Assembly: GCA_002429615.1 (NCBI GenBank)
Contig: DJAN01000007.1
Span: 1-7,559, forward strand
Direction of reading: 5' to 3'
From: Lysobacteraceae bacterium UBA6001
GTDB lineage: Bacteria; Pseudomonadota; Gammaproteobacteria; Xanthomonadales; Xanthomonadaceae
Length of the DNA stretch: 7,559 nt
The translations under genes and the position numbers were made by a program. Positions 1 to 6,503 of the stretch are shown here, one piece after another (positions within the stretch are counted from its first letter, which is position 1; each line of letters begins with the position of its first letter). The notes beneath the pieces are model-generated. The model made no database searches. It saw nothing but the letters and a program-made list of their open reading frames with translations, and was not told the DNA's origin.

Positions 1-1691
1 CGCTCTTCCGCCGCGCCGGTCTGCGGCACCACCACCGCGACCTCGCGCGTCTCGCCCGGCGCCAGGTGCCAGCGATACACCAGCGCGCCGGACGCCAGGC
101 CGGTCTCGTCCTTGACCTGGCGGGTCTGCGGAAGCTGTGCCTTGGACAGCTGCTTGACCGCCATGCCACTGTCGAACGCGCTCACGAAGGCCGCATCCGG
201 CGCCTGCGCGGCGAACACGCGTGGCTTGCCGTTGACGCTGACCTGGCTGCCGTCCACGGCGATCTGCTCGATCCGGCTGACGCCGCCGACGGTATTGAGG
301 AACTGCGTCGGCGGGTTGACCTGGAACGGACGCACCGCCAGCGCCAGGCTGAAATCACGCGCCTCCTTGCCGGTGTTGCGCAGCTGGTAGCGCGCCACCA
401 GCTGCGACTGCGCGGGGGTGCCCTGCACGAAGGCGGTCACGCGCAGGTCGAGCTGGTCGTGATGCCATTGCACGCTGGGAATCGGCAGGTAGTCGTCCTG
501 CAGGCTCTGCTCGGCACTGACATCGGCCCAGCTGACCCACTTGCCGCCACTGAGCACGAACGGCTCCAGGCTGAAACCGCCCTTGCCCACTTCCACCGCG
601 CCGTCCTCGCCGATCAGGCCCTGCTCGGTGCCGCCATCCAGGCCGATCAGCGTCCAGTACGGCTGCTCGCCGGTGTAGGCACGCGGGAACGCGCCACGCG
701 GCGACAGCGCCGCCACCGAGGTGATGAAGTCGTTCGGCGTCGCCGCCCAGGCCAGCGGCTTGAGCGTGATCTCGCGGATGCCGTAGCGCCAGTTCGGGCC
801 ATCCTTGAGGTCGAAGCGCAGGTAGCGCGCCTCGGTATCGGGCAGCGCGAGGAAGTCGGTGCCGCCGGCGCCGGCCACCACGCTGCGCAGCGAGCGCCAG
901 CTGCGCCCGTCCACCGAGCCGCGCACGTCGTACTGCGAGGCTTCCAGGCCCGGGATCCAGTCCACGATGGCGCCGCCGAACTCGCGCACCTTGCCCAGGT
1001 CCAGCGTGACGGTCTGGGTCTTGACCCCTCCACTGAGCCAGAAGGTATCGGTCTTGCCGTCGGCGATGCGCTGCTCCAGCGCCGGCGCGGTATCGGCAAT
1101 GGCGGTGGCCTGCAGCGGCGTGTTGTCCGGCGGCGGCAGCGCGGTCAGCGCGAGGCGGTCGAAGCACACCGTGCCCTTGCCACCAACCTTGTTGTAGACG
1201 GTGAACTCGACGCTGGCGCTGCGCTTGAGCGTGGGGTCCGGCTCCGGTCCCCAGGCCTTGCTGATGTGCCGCTTGCGATAGACCTGCGGGGTCCAGTTCT
1301 TCGGGAAGTTGAAACCGGGCTTGTTGACCCACCACACGTTGTCGCCGCTGGCGTCGATCAGCTTGAACTGCAGGTCGTTGCCGGGCGAGTCGCCACGCAG
1401 GTTGAAGCTGAACTGGTAGTTGTCCGGATACTGGATCGGCAATTCGCGGCGGATGCCCACATAGCCGGACACGCCGTTGAAGTTGTAGTCCAGGCACAGC
1501 GCCTTGCCGCCGCCGGGCACGCTCACCGGGCGCAGCGAGCCGCTGACCTGGTTGGAGACCACCAGTTTCCACGGGGTGATGTCGTCGAAATCATCGAGCA
1601 CCTTGGCCTCCTGCGCACTGGCGTGCAGCGACAGGCCGGCGCACAGCGCCAGCAGCATGCGGATCGGGAACCGGTGTTTGATCGAAGACAT
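1..1691 (-). CDS. Secreted discoidin (F5/8 type C) domain protein, probable glycoside hydrolase or glycan-binding protein; C-terminus beyond left edge
   Basis: Seen: an ATG at 1691 opens 563 codons with no stop to the window edge, so the 3' end is missing. Residues 1-26 form a Sec signal peptide: basic n-region (KHRFPIR), hydrophobic core MLLALCAGLSL, and an ASA|QE signal peptidase I site. Residues about 30-182 look like a beta-sandwich carbohydrate-binding domain (NYQFSFNLRGDS, then FTVYNKVGGKGTVCFDRLAL). Residues about 190-312 fit an F5/8C (discoidin) domain: IADGKTDTFWLS, TVTLDLGKVREFGG, YDVRGSVDGRSW, RYLRFDLKDG, YGIREITLKPL. Residues about 315-560 are beta-rich and end in LVYRWHLAPGETREVAVVV, reminiscent of the N-terminal super-sandwich that precedes an (alpha/alpha)6 catalytic barrel in GH15/65/94-like enzymes. 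Inference: a large periplasmic or secreted glycan-active protein, with any catalytic domain outside the window. It follows the permease genes on the same strand after 138 bp. The Shine-Dalgarno is weak (AGAGA about 6 bases before ATG). The discoidin call is firm; the enzymatic role is a guess. Confidence 0.82.
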   Translation of the reverse strand, partial: MSSIKHRFPIRMLLALCAGLSLHASAQEAKVLDDFDDITPWKLVVSNQVSGSLRPVSVPGGGKALCLDYNFNGVSGYVGIRRELPIQYPDNYQFSFNLRGDSPGNDLQFKLIDASGDNVWWVNKPGFNFPKNWTPQVYRKRHISKAWGPEPDPTLKRSASVEFTVYNKVGGKGTVCFDRLALTALPPPDNTPLQATAIADTAPALEQRIADGKTDTFWLSGGVKTQTVTLDLGKVREFGGAIVDWIPGLEASQYDVRGSVDGRSWRSLRSVVAGAGGTDFLALPDTEARYLRFDLKDGPNWRYGIREITLKPLAWAATPNDFITSVAALSPRGAFPRAYTGEQPYWTLIGLDGGTEQGLIGEDGAVEVGKGGFSLEPFVLSGGKWVSWADVSAEQSLQDDYLPIPSVQWHHDQLDLRVTAFVQGTPAQSQLVARYQLRNTGKEARDFSLALAVRPFQVNPPTQFLNTVGGVSRIEQIAVDGSQVSVNGKPRVFAAQAPDAAFVSAFDSGMAVKQLSKAQLPQTRQVKDETGLASGALVYRWHLAPGETREVAVVVPQTGAAEE

Positions 1692-1775
1692 GGGGTCTCT
1701 GGAACGTTGGAACGGTGGTCTGGAGAGTCTGTGGCTGCCGTCCTTGGCGGAACCGGGTCGGCTCCGGCAAGTCCT

Positions 1776-1797
1776 GCCCGGCCATCCATGGCCGGGC
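1776..1797 (-). repeat. Perfect 10-bp inverted repeat, strong hairpin
   Basis: GCCCGGCCAT at 1776-1785 pairs perfectly with ATGGCCGGGC at 1788-1797, leaving a 2-base spacer; in RNA the loop would open to about 4-6 bases. The stem is very GC-rich. No T-run follows on either strand, so it is not a classical intrinsic terminator. It may protect the 3' end of the upstream mRNA, attenuate read-through, or be one copy of a REP-like palindrome family with a CATGGATG core. Confidence 0.7.
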
Positions 1798-1804
1798 GTT
1801 CGAG

Positions 1805-1823
1805 TGCGAGGCAGTGCCTCGCA
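1805..1823 (-). repeat. Perfect 8-bp inverted repeat, hairpin just after the permease stop codon
   Basis: TGCGAGGC at 1805-1812 pairs with GCCTCGCA at 1816-1823 around a 3-base loop. The stem begins 6 bases after the MalG-type permease stop codon. It lies immediately before the second hairpin in the direction of transcription, making a double stem-loop. No U-tract follows it. A role in mRNA 3' stability or partial termination is inferred. Confidence 0.65.
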
Positions 1824-1829
1824 AGATCC

Positions 1830-2666
1830 TCAGCCCTTGACGCTACCGAGCAGCAGGCCCTGGATGTAATAACGCTGCAGCGCCAGGAACAGCAGCAGCA
1901 CCGGGATCACCGTGATCACCGCGCCGGCCATCATCAGCTCCACATCCATGATGTGTTCGCGCGACAGCGATGCCAGCGCGACCGGCAACGTGTAGTGCTC
2001 CTGGTCGGTCAGCACGATCAGCGGCCACATGAAGTCGTTCCACGCGCCCATGAACGTGAAAATCGTCAGCGTCACCAGCACCGGCTTGAGCATCGGCAGC
2101 ACGATCTGGAAGAAGATCCGCATCTCGCTGGCGCCATCGATGCGCGCGGCCTCCAGCAGTTCGTCGGGGATGCTGCGCGCGTACTGCCGCACCAGGAAGA
2201 TGCCGAACACCGTGGCCAGCGCCGGCAGGATCACCCCGCCGAAGCTGTTGACCAGGTGCAGCTGCTTCATCAGCAGGAACAGCGGCAGCATCGCCACCTG
2301 CGCCGGGATCACCAGCGCCGCCAGCAGGATCTGGAAGATCCGCTCGCGGCCGACGAAACGCAGCTTGGCGAAGGCATAGCCGGCCAGCGTGTTGACCAGC
2401 AGCGAGCCCAGCGTGATCGCCAGCGACACGCCCAGCGAGTTGATGAAGTGGCTGGCCATGCCGGTGCGTTCGAACAGCTCGTGGTAGTTCGCGGTGGTCC
2501 ACTTCGACGGCAGCAGCGGCGGCGGGAACGTGCTCGCCTCGCCGGTCGGCATGAACGACACCGAGGCCATCCACAGCAGCGGCCCGAGCGCGACGAGCGC
2601 CAGCAGCAGCAAGCCGCCATTGACGAACCACGCGTTCCAGCGCGACTGACCGATCTCCCGGCTCAT
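1830..2666 (-). CDS. Carbohydrate ABC transporter permease, MalG-type (CUT1)
   Basis: This is an inner-membrane subunit of a sugar ABC importer, 278 aa, the usual MalG/LacG-type length. Seen: a hydrophobic first segment at about residues 16-36, then segments near 75-97, 109-134, 142-160, 195-219 and 245-264, fitting six membrane helices. The cytoplasmic EAA loop that docks on the ATPase is intact at 172-191: EAARIDGAS, with conserved G178 and a closing I-V-L-P. The start at 2666 is chosen because its ATG overlaps the TGA of the preceding permease (ATGA), AAGGA lies 6 bases upstream, and SREIGQSRW gives a normal short cytoplasmic N-terminus. Upstream in-frame codons would only run through the neighbouring permease. 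It pairs with the MalF-type permease. The sugar is not readable from the sequence. No ATPase gene follows within the window. Confidence 0.93.
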   Translation of the reverse strand: MSREIGQSRWNAWFVNGGLLLLALVALGPLLWMASVSFMPTGEASTFPPPLLPSKWTTANYHELFERTGMASHFINSLGVSLAITLGSLLVNTLAGYAFAKLRFVGRERIFQILLAALVIPAQVAMLPLFLLMKQLHLVNSFGGVILPALATVFGIFLVRQYARSIPDELLEAARIDGASEMRIFFQIVLPMLKPVLVTLTIFTFMGAWNDFMWPLIVLTDQEHYTLPVALASLSREHIMDVELMMAGAVITVIPVLLLFLALQRYYIQGLLLGSVKG

Positions 2667-3544
2667 ACCAGATCCTTCTTGCGGCCGAAGCGCAGCATCA
2701 CCGTGGTTACCGCGAGGATGATCAGGAACAGCAGGAACGCCACCGCCGACGCGCGGCCGAGGTTCCACCACTTGAAGCCTTCCTCGAACATGAAATACAG
2801 CACGCTCACCGTGCTCTGCAGCGGATCGCCACGGGTCATCACGTAGGGCTCGGCGAACAGCTGGAAGTAGCCGGAGACGGTGATCACGCCGACCACCATC
2901 AGCACCGGGCCGAGCATCGGCAGGGTGATGTGCAGGAACTGCTTCCACTTCGAGGCGCCGTCGATGCGCGCGGCCTCGTACAGGTCCTGCGGGATGCCCT
3001 GCAGGCCGGCCAGGAAGATCACCATGTTGTAGCCGAAGTTCTTCCACACCGCGAACAGCATGATGGTCGGCATCGCCCAGCGCGGATCACCGAGGAAATC
3101 CACCGGGGAGATGCCCAGGTGACCCAGGCCCCAGTTGACCAGGCCGTACTTGACGTGGAACAGGTAGCGCCAGATCACCGCCACCGCCACCAGCGTGGTC
3201 ACCACCGGGGCGAACAGCGCGGTGCGGAACAGCGCGCGGAAGCGCGCCGCCTTGGCGTTGAGCAGCATCGCCGCGCCCAGCGACACCGCGATCGACACCG
3301 GCACGCCGAGCAGCACGAAATACGTGGTGTTCCACAGCGACTTCCAGAACAGCGGGGTCTGCAGCAGGTCGATGTAGTTGCCCAGGCCGACGAAGCGCAG
3401 GTGGCTGCTGTCGGCCAGCGCATAGAGATCGAAGTCGGTGAGGCTGAGCACCAGCGCGGCCAGCACCGGCACGCCGAAGAACATGCCCAGCACCAGCAGC
3501 GCCGGCGCGGTGAACACCCAGCCGGCGACGGAGGAATGCTTCAT
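2663..3544 (-). CDS. Sugar ABC transporter permease, MalF-type (CUT1)
   Basis: This is the partner membrane subunit of the CUT1 importer, 293 aa, matching the short MalF/LacF/UgpA-type family. Seen: hydrophobic segments at about residues 8-34, 72-95, 107-128, 158-181, 207-230 and 265-284, consistent with six helices. The EAA motif is complete at 190-209: EAARIDGAS, G196 and I-T-L-P at the end. The C-terminus FGRKKDLV is basic and cytoplasmic. The ATG at 3544 overlaps the TGA of the binding-protein gene, and a full GGAGG lies 7 bases upstream, inside that gene's last codons. The 3' end overlaps the MalG-type permease in the same ATGA manner. This tight coupling implies co-translation and balanced amounts of the two permeases. 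Substrate unknown; an oligosaccharide is likely. Confidence 0.94.
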   Translation of the reverse strand: MKHSSVAGWVFTAPALLVLGMFFGVPVLAALVLSLTDFDLYALADSSHLRFVGLGNYIDLLQTPLFWKSLWNTTYFVLLGVPVSIAVSLGAAMLLNAKAARFRALFRTALFAPVVTTLVAVAVIWRYLFHVKYGLVNWGLGHLGISPVDFLGDPRWAMPTIMLFAVWKNFGYNMVIFLAGLQGIPQDLYEAARIDGASKWKQFLHITLPMLGPVLMVVGVITVSGYFQLFAEPYVMTRGDPLQSTVSVLYFMFEEGFKWWNLGRASAVAFLLFLIILAVTTVMLRFGRKKDLV

Positions 3545-4842
3545 GGCGCCGCCTCCGCCGTCTTGGCCGTCTTGGCCGCATCGGGGTGCTGCTGCGCCCA
3601 GATCCAGCGCCGCTTGGCGAGGATGTCATCCACGCGCCGATCCAGTTCCTGCACTGCTTTCTCCTGGCTCTCGCCGCCGCGCACCACCCGCTCGGTGACC
3701 AGGCGCATCTCCTGCACGATGCGCTCCCACTCCAGCACCTTCGGCGTCGCCCGTACCCGCTCCAGCTGATCGCCGAAAGCCTTGGCCAGCGGATCCTGCG
3801 CCAGCGACGGGTACTGCCAGGTGCTGCGACGCGGCGGCAGGTCGCCGATGATGGCGTGGAAGCGCGCCTGCTGCTGCGGCCGCGAAAGGAATTCGATCAG
3901 CTTCCAGGCCGCGTCCTTGTGCTGCGACTGGCGCAGGATCACCAGGCTGGCGCCACCGGCGATGCCGGCGCCCGGGCCGTTCGGGCCGGGCAGCGGCATC
4001 GTGCCCCACTTGCCTTCCAGTGCCGGTGGCTGGCGCAGGCGGAACTCGCGCACGTTCCAGGGACCGGACAGGTAGAAGGCGTAGGAGCCGTTGAAGAACT
4101 CGTACCAGACGTTGGAGATCTGCGTCTCGGACACCTTCGGCGCCCAGCCCTGCTCGAACATGTTGGCGTAGAACGCCAGCGCCTTGCGGAAGCCGGGGCT
4201 GCGGAAGTTGCCGTAGTTGTCATGGTCGCGCAGCAGCGGATCGTCCTGCTGCAGCGCGAACGACAGCTGCTGCTCGAACTCGTTGAGCGGCATCATGATC
4301 GCGTAGCGCTGCGGCCCCACGTGGCGCTTCACCGCCGCCATCGCCTGCTCGAACTCCGCCCAGGTCTGCGGCGCGCGGGTGACACCGGACTCGGCCAGCA
4401 GGTCCTTGCGATAGAACAGCAGGCGTGTGTCCACGTACCACGGCACGCCATACAGCGTGCCGTCGACGACGTTGGTGTCCCAGACGCCGGGGAAATAATC
4501 CGCCGGATCCACCACCTTAGAACGTTCGACATAGGGCTGCAGCGGCTCCAGCGCATCGAGCATGGCGAACTCCGGCAACCAGGTGTTGCCGAGCTGGCAC
4601 ACGTCCGGCAGGCCGTCTGCGGCGAACGCGGTCAGCAGCTTCTCGTGCGCGGCGGTCATCGGGATGTTCTGCACATCCACGTGGATGCCCGGATTCTCCT
4701 TCTCGAAGTCGGCCACCAGTTCGGTGACCACCTCGGCCTCGCGGCCCATCGCCCAGAAGCGCACGGTTTCGCCCTGCGGCGCACGCGCGCAACCGGCCAG
4801 GCCGGCGACCAGCACCAGCGCCGCGACAAGCTGTCGGCTCAT
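3541..4842 (-). CDS. Extracellular sugar-binding lipoprotein of the ABC importer (SBP_bac_1 type)
   Basis: This protein captures the sugar and delivers it to the two permeases encoded just downstream. It is 433 aa, normal for a CUT1 binding protein. Seen: a lipoprotein signal (MSRQ, hydrophobic stretch, lipobox LAGC with Cys18, then ARAPQ). The mature part begins VRFWAMGREAEVVTELVADF, followed by NPGIHVDVQNIP, AADGLPDVCQLGNTW, LYGVPWYVDTRLLFYRKDLL (about 130-149), FFNGSYAFYLSGPWNV (249-264) and DAAWKLIEFLS (310-320). These are the order and motifs of the family. The start at 4842 is chosen for the signal peptide. It lies 8 bases after the stop of the glucoamylase-family gene, with GGAG 11 bases upstream, overlapping that gene's end; the spacing is slightly long. 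Position +2 is Ala, not Asp, so the Lol rule predicts outer-membrane sorting, unusual for a partner of inner-membrane permeases. The ligand is not deducible. Confidence 0.93.
   Translation of the reverse strand: MSRQLVAALVLVAGLAGCARAPQGETVRFWAMGREAEVVTELVADFEKENPGIHVDVQNIPMTAAHEKLLTAFAADGLPDVCQLGNTWLPEFAMLDALEPLQPYVERSKVVDPADYFPGVWDTNVVDGTLYGVPWYVDTRLLFYRKDLLAESGVTRAPQTWAEFEQAMAAVKRHVGPQRYAIMMPLNEFEQQLSFALQQDDPLLRDHDNYGNFRSPGFRKALAFYANMFEQGWAPKVSETQISNVWYEFFNGSYAFYLSGPWNVREFRLRQPPALEGKWGTMPLPGPNGPGAGIAGGASLVILRQSQHKDAAWKLIEFLSRPQQQARFHAIIGDLPPRRSTWQYPSLAQDPLAKAFGDQLERVRATPKVLEWERIVQEMRLVTERVVRGGESQEKAVQELDRRVDDILAKRRWIWAQQHPDAAKTAKTAEAAP
3552..3556 (-). promoter_or_regulatory. Strong Shine-Dalgarno for the MalF-type permease
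   Basis: Sense-strand GGAGG ends 7 bases before the ATG at 3544. It sits inside the last codons of the binding-protein gene, which supports translational coupling and fixes the permease start. Confidence 0.8.
3557..3578. repeat. Short 9-bp tandem repeat in the end of the binding-protein gene
   Basis: GCCGTCTTG occurs twice in perfect tandem (3557-3565, 3566-3574) and is followed by a partial third unit, GCCG. On the coding strand it gives the repeated tripeptide in KTAKTAEAAP at the extreme C-terminus. The 9-bp unit keeps frame, so slippage would only lengthen or shorten the tail. It lies directly beside the Shine-Dalgarno of the next gene. Confidence 0.6.
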
Positions 4843-4850
4843 GCCCGCAC

Positions 4851-6503
4851 TCACTCCGGCTTCTGCTGCTGGCGCTGCGCGGGATTCTGCTGCGCCTCGG
4901 CGGCGGCCGCGCGCGACTCGGCGATGCCGATCGCCCGCGCGGCGGCGGCCTGCTCGTCCTTCTTCGGTTGCTGCGGGGTCTCGCCTTCCGGCGCCAGCCA
5001 GCCGCCGGTGAAGCCGGCGCGTTCCAGGCCGGTGCGGATGTACTTGTTCTTCTTCATCACGTTCCACACGAACTCGTTGCGGTAGTTCGCGATCATCGTG
5101 AGGATCGGCCCCTGGTCGATGGCGATGTAGTCGCTGGCCACCCAGCCGCGATCGGGCACCACGCGCCCGGTCTTGAGCGGGATGTCGTAGTTGAAGCTGG
5201 GGTTGAACGAGTCCAGGAAGCCGTAGCTGGAGTACAGGTAGTCGCCGTAGCGCTTGTGCATCTCCTCGGTGGCCGGGATCACCACTTCCGGCGCGAACAC
5301 GATCGAGGAGATCGCCGCGGTCGGGGCAATGGTGCCGTCGTCGAAGTTCTCGCGCAGGCCGGCGCCACGCGAGGAATAGTGGCGGAACTGGCGCTGCTCG
5401 CCGCGGTAGTCCTGGCTGGTGTTCTGCGGGCCGTCGCTGGCGGTCAGGCCCCACACGTTCTCGCCGTAGTCCTTCCACTTCATCGGGTTGTCGATGGCGT
5501 AGTCGCGCTGGGCCAGCGTGGCACGGCGGCTGTTGAGGAAGTAGTCGATGCCGCGCTCGCGCATGTACTGGTCCTGGATGTCGCGGAAGTCGATCCAGAC
5601 ATGGCTGTACTGGTGGCCGAACAGCGGGCCGAAGGACAGGTATTCCTGGCCCTGGTACACGCCCCAGTCGTTGTTGTAGCTGCGCGTCCACACCGTCCAG
5701 GCATCGGGGTCGACCGGATGCGACGGCGAGCCCAGGGCCAGCACGTACAGCATCATCGCCTCGTTGTAGCCCATCCAGTCGTGGTTGATGAAGCCGCTCT
5801 CGGGGAACCAGCCCATCGAGATCAGCGGCGCGCGCTGCTGCAGCCAGGTCCAGTCCACGCGCTTGTAGAGGGTGTCGGCGATCTGGCGGATTTCCTTCTC
5901 GCGCGGATCGTCGCCATCGTAATAGGACTGCGCGAACAGCACGCCCATCATCAGCAGCGCGGTATCCACGCTCGACAGCTCGACCCAGCTGTCATAGCGC
6001 TGGCCACGCTGCATGTCGAGGAAGTGGTAGTAGAAGCCCTTGTAGCCGGCCTTGCCGGTGCGCTGCGGGCCCACCGGCGCATCGCGGAAGAACTTCAGCG
6101 TCAGCAGCGTGCGGTCCACCGCCTGGGTACGACTGACCCAGCCGTTCTCGATGCCGATCGGATAGGCGGTCAGCGCGAAGCCCACCGAGGCGATGCTGGC
6201 GAACGGCCGCGACGGGAAGCGGTCCGGGGTGAGGCCGTTGACCTCGTTGGTGGTGTCCCAGAAGAACTGGAAGGTGCGTCGCTCGATGTCGGAGAACAGC
6301 GGCGGCAGTTCCGGCTTCACCGGCTTGGGCGGTGCCGGCGGCAGCGTGGGTTCGATCAGGGTCACGGTCGGCGCGGGCCTGGCCTCGGGGGGAGAAGGCG
6401 CCTGCCCCTGGCAGGCGGCCAGCAGCAACATGCCCAGCGCCAGCGACATCCCGGGGAAGAAGCGGGCATGGCCGCGGACGTTGTGCTTGCTGCCGTGTTT
6501 CAT
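4851..6503 (-). CDS. Glucoamylase-family lipoprotein (PF10091), GH144-like, candidate endo-beta-1,2-glucanase
   Basis: Seen: 550 aa from the ATG at 6503. Residues 1-31 are a lipoprotein signal with lipobox LAAC (Cys31, +2 Gln, predicting the outer membrane). A proline-rich stalk follows (about 35-68). The catalytic-type domain spans about 70-503: DIERRTFQFFWDTTN, FASIASVGFALTAYPIGIE, GFYYHFLDM (156-164), ELSSVDTALLMMG (175-187), INHDWMGYNEAMMLYVLALG (239-258), YGFLDSFNP (427-435) and AIDQGPILTMIANYRNEF. These are hallmark stretches of PF10091. Family knowledge: characterised GH144 members are endo-beta-1,2-glucanases built on an (alpha/alpha)6 barrel. Asp163, Glu175, Asp180 and Glu248 are conserved-looking acids and candidate active-site residues (inference). 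A Q/A-rich tail of about 45 residues ends the protein. The start is uncertain: GTG at 6524 (557 aa) has a better Shine-Dalgarno, while ATG at 6503 has none at normal distance but gives a compact signal peptide. It is the first gene of the transporter operon. The family call is firm; the substrate is moderately supported. Confidence 0.88.
   Translation of the reverse strand: MKHGSKHNVRGHARFFPGMSLALGMLLLAACQGQAPSPPEARPAPTVTLIEPTLPPAPPKPVKPELPPLFSDIERRTFQFFWDTTNEVNGLTPDRFPSRPFASIASVGFALTAYPIGIENGWVSRTQAVDRTLLTLKFFRDAPVGPQRTGKAGYKGFYYHFLDMQRGQRYDSWVELSSVDTALLMMGVLFAQSYYDGDDPREKEIRQIADTLYKRVDWTWLQQRAPLISMGWFPESGFINHDWMGYNEAMMLYVLALGSPSHPVDPDAWTVWTRSYNNDWGVYQGQEYLSFGPLFGHQYSHVWIDFRDIQDQYMRERGIDYFLNSRRATLAQRDYAIDNPMKWKDYGENVWGLTASDGPQNTSQDYRGEQRQFRHYSSRGAGLRENFDDGTIAPTAAISSIVFAPEVVIPATEEMHKRYGDYLYSSYGFLDSFNPSFNYDIPLKTGRVVPDRGWVASDYIAIDQGPILTMIANYRNEFVWNVMKKNKYIRTGLERAGFTGGWLAPEGETPQQPKKDEQAAAARAIGIAESRAAAAEAQQNPAQRQQQKPE

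Larger units (their letters stand above)
1692..1829 (-). other. Intergenic spacer between MalG-type permease and discoidin gene, with two hairpins
   Basis: This 138-bp gap carries no plausible gene. It holds two perfect inverted repeats close behind the permease stop codon (listed separately). Next to the downstream start lies a short tandem repeat, GGAACGTT then GGAACGGT on the plus strand (1701-1716). No convincing -35/-10 promoter is visible. The gap is the only real break between the transporter genes and the discoidin gene, so it is where expression of the two parts could be uncoupled. Confidence 0.6.

Noticed and set aside
355..1572. 405-codon minus-strand frame inside the discoidin gene
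   Set aside because: It is out of frame with the 563-codon reading that has a signal peptide and discoidin motifs. The alternative frame is Arg/Gln/Pro-rich without structure.
1776..1823. Intrinsic (Rho-independent) terminator
   Set aside because: The hairpins are strong but neither is followed by a T-run on either strand, so they are reported as inverted repeats only.
66..2846. 926-codon open frame on the plus strand
   Set aside because: It lies antisense to the discoidin gene and both permeases, has a His/Arg/Gln/Val-rich composition typical of reverse-frame reading of high-GC genes, shows no domain motif, and conflicts with clear family motifs on the minus strand.
2667..3047. N-terminal extension of the MalG-type permease to 405 codons
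   Set aside because: The extension reads through the MalF-type permease in another frame. The ATGA overlap and AAGGA at 6 bases support the start at 2666.
3586..5085. 499-codon open frame on the plus strand
   Set aside because: It is an antisense shadow of the binding-protein gene. The minus strand shows a full lipoprotein binding-protein sequence there.
4843..5691. N-terminal extension of the binding protein to a 716-codon frame
   Set aside because: The extra part reads the glucoamylase-family gene in the wrong frame. A lipoprotein signal peptide starts at the ATG at 4842.
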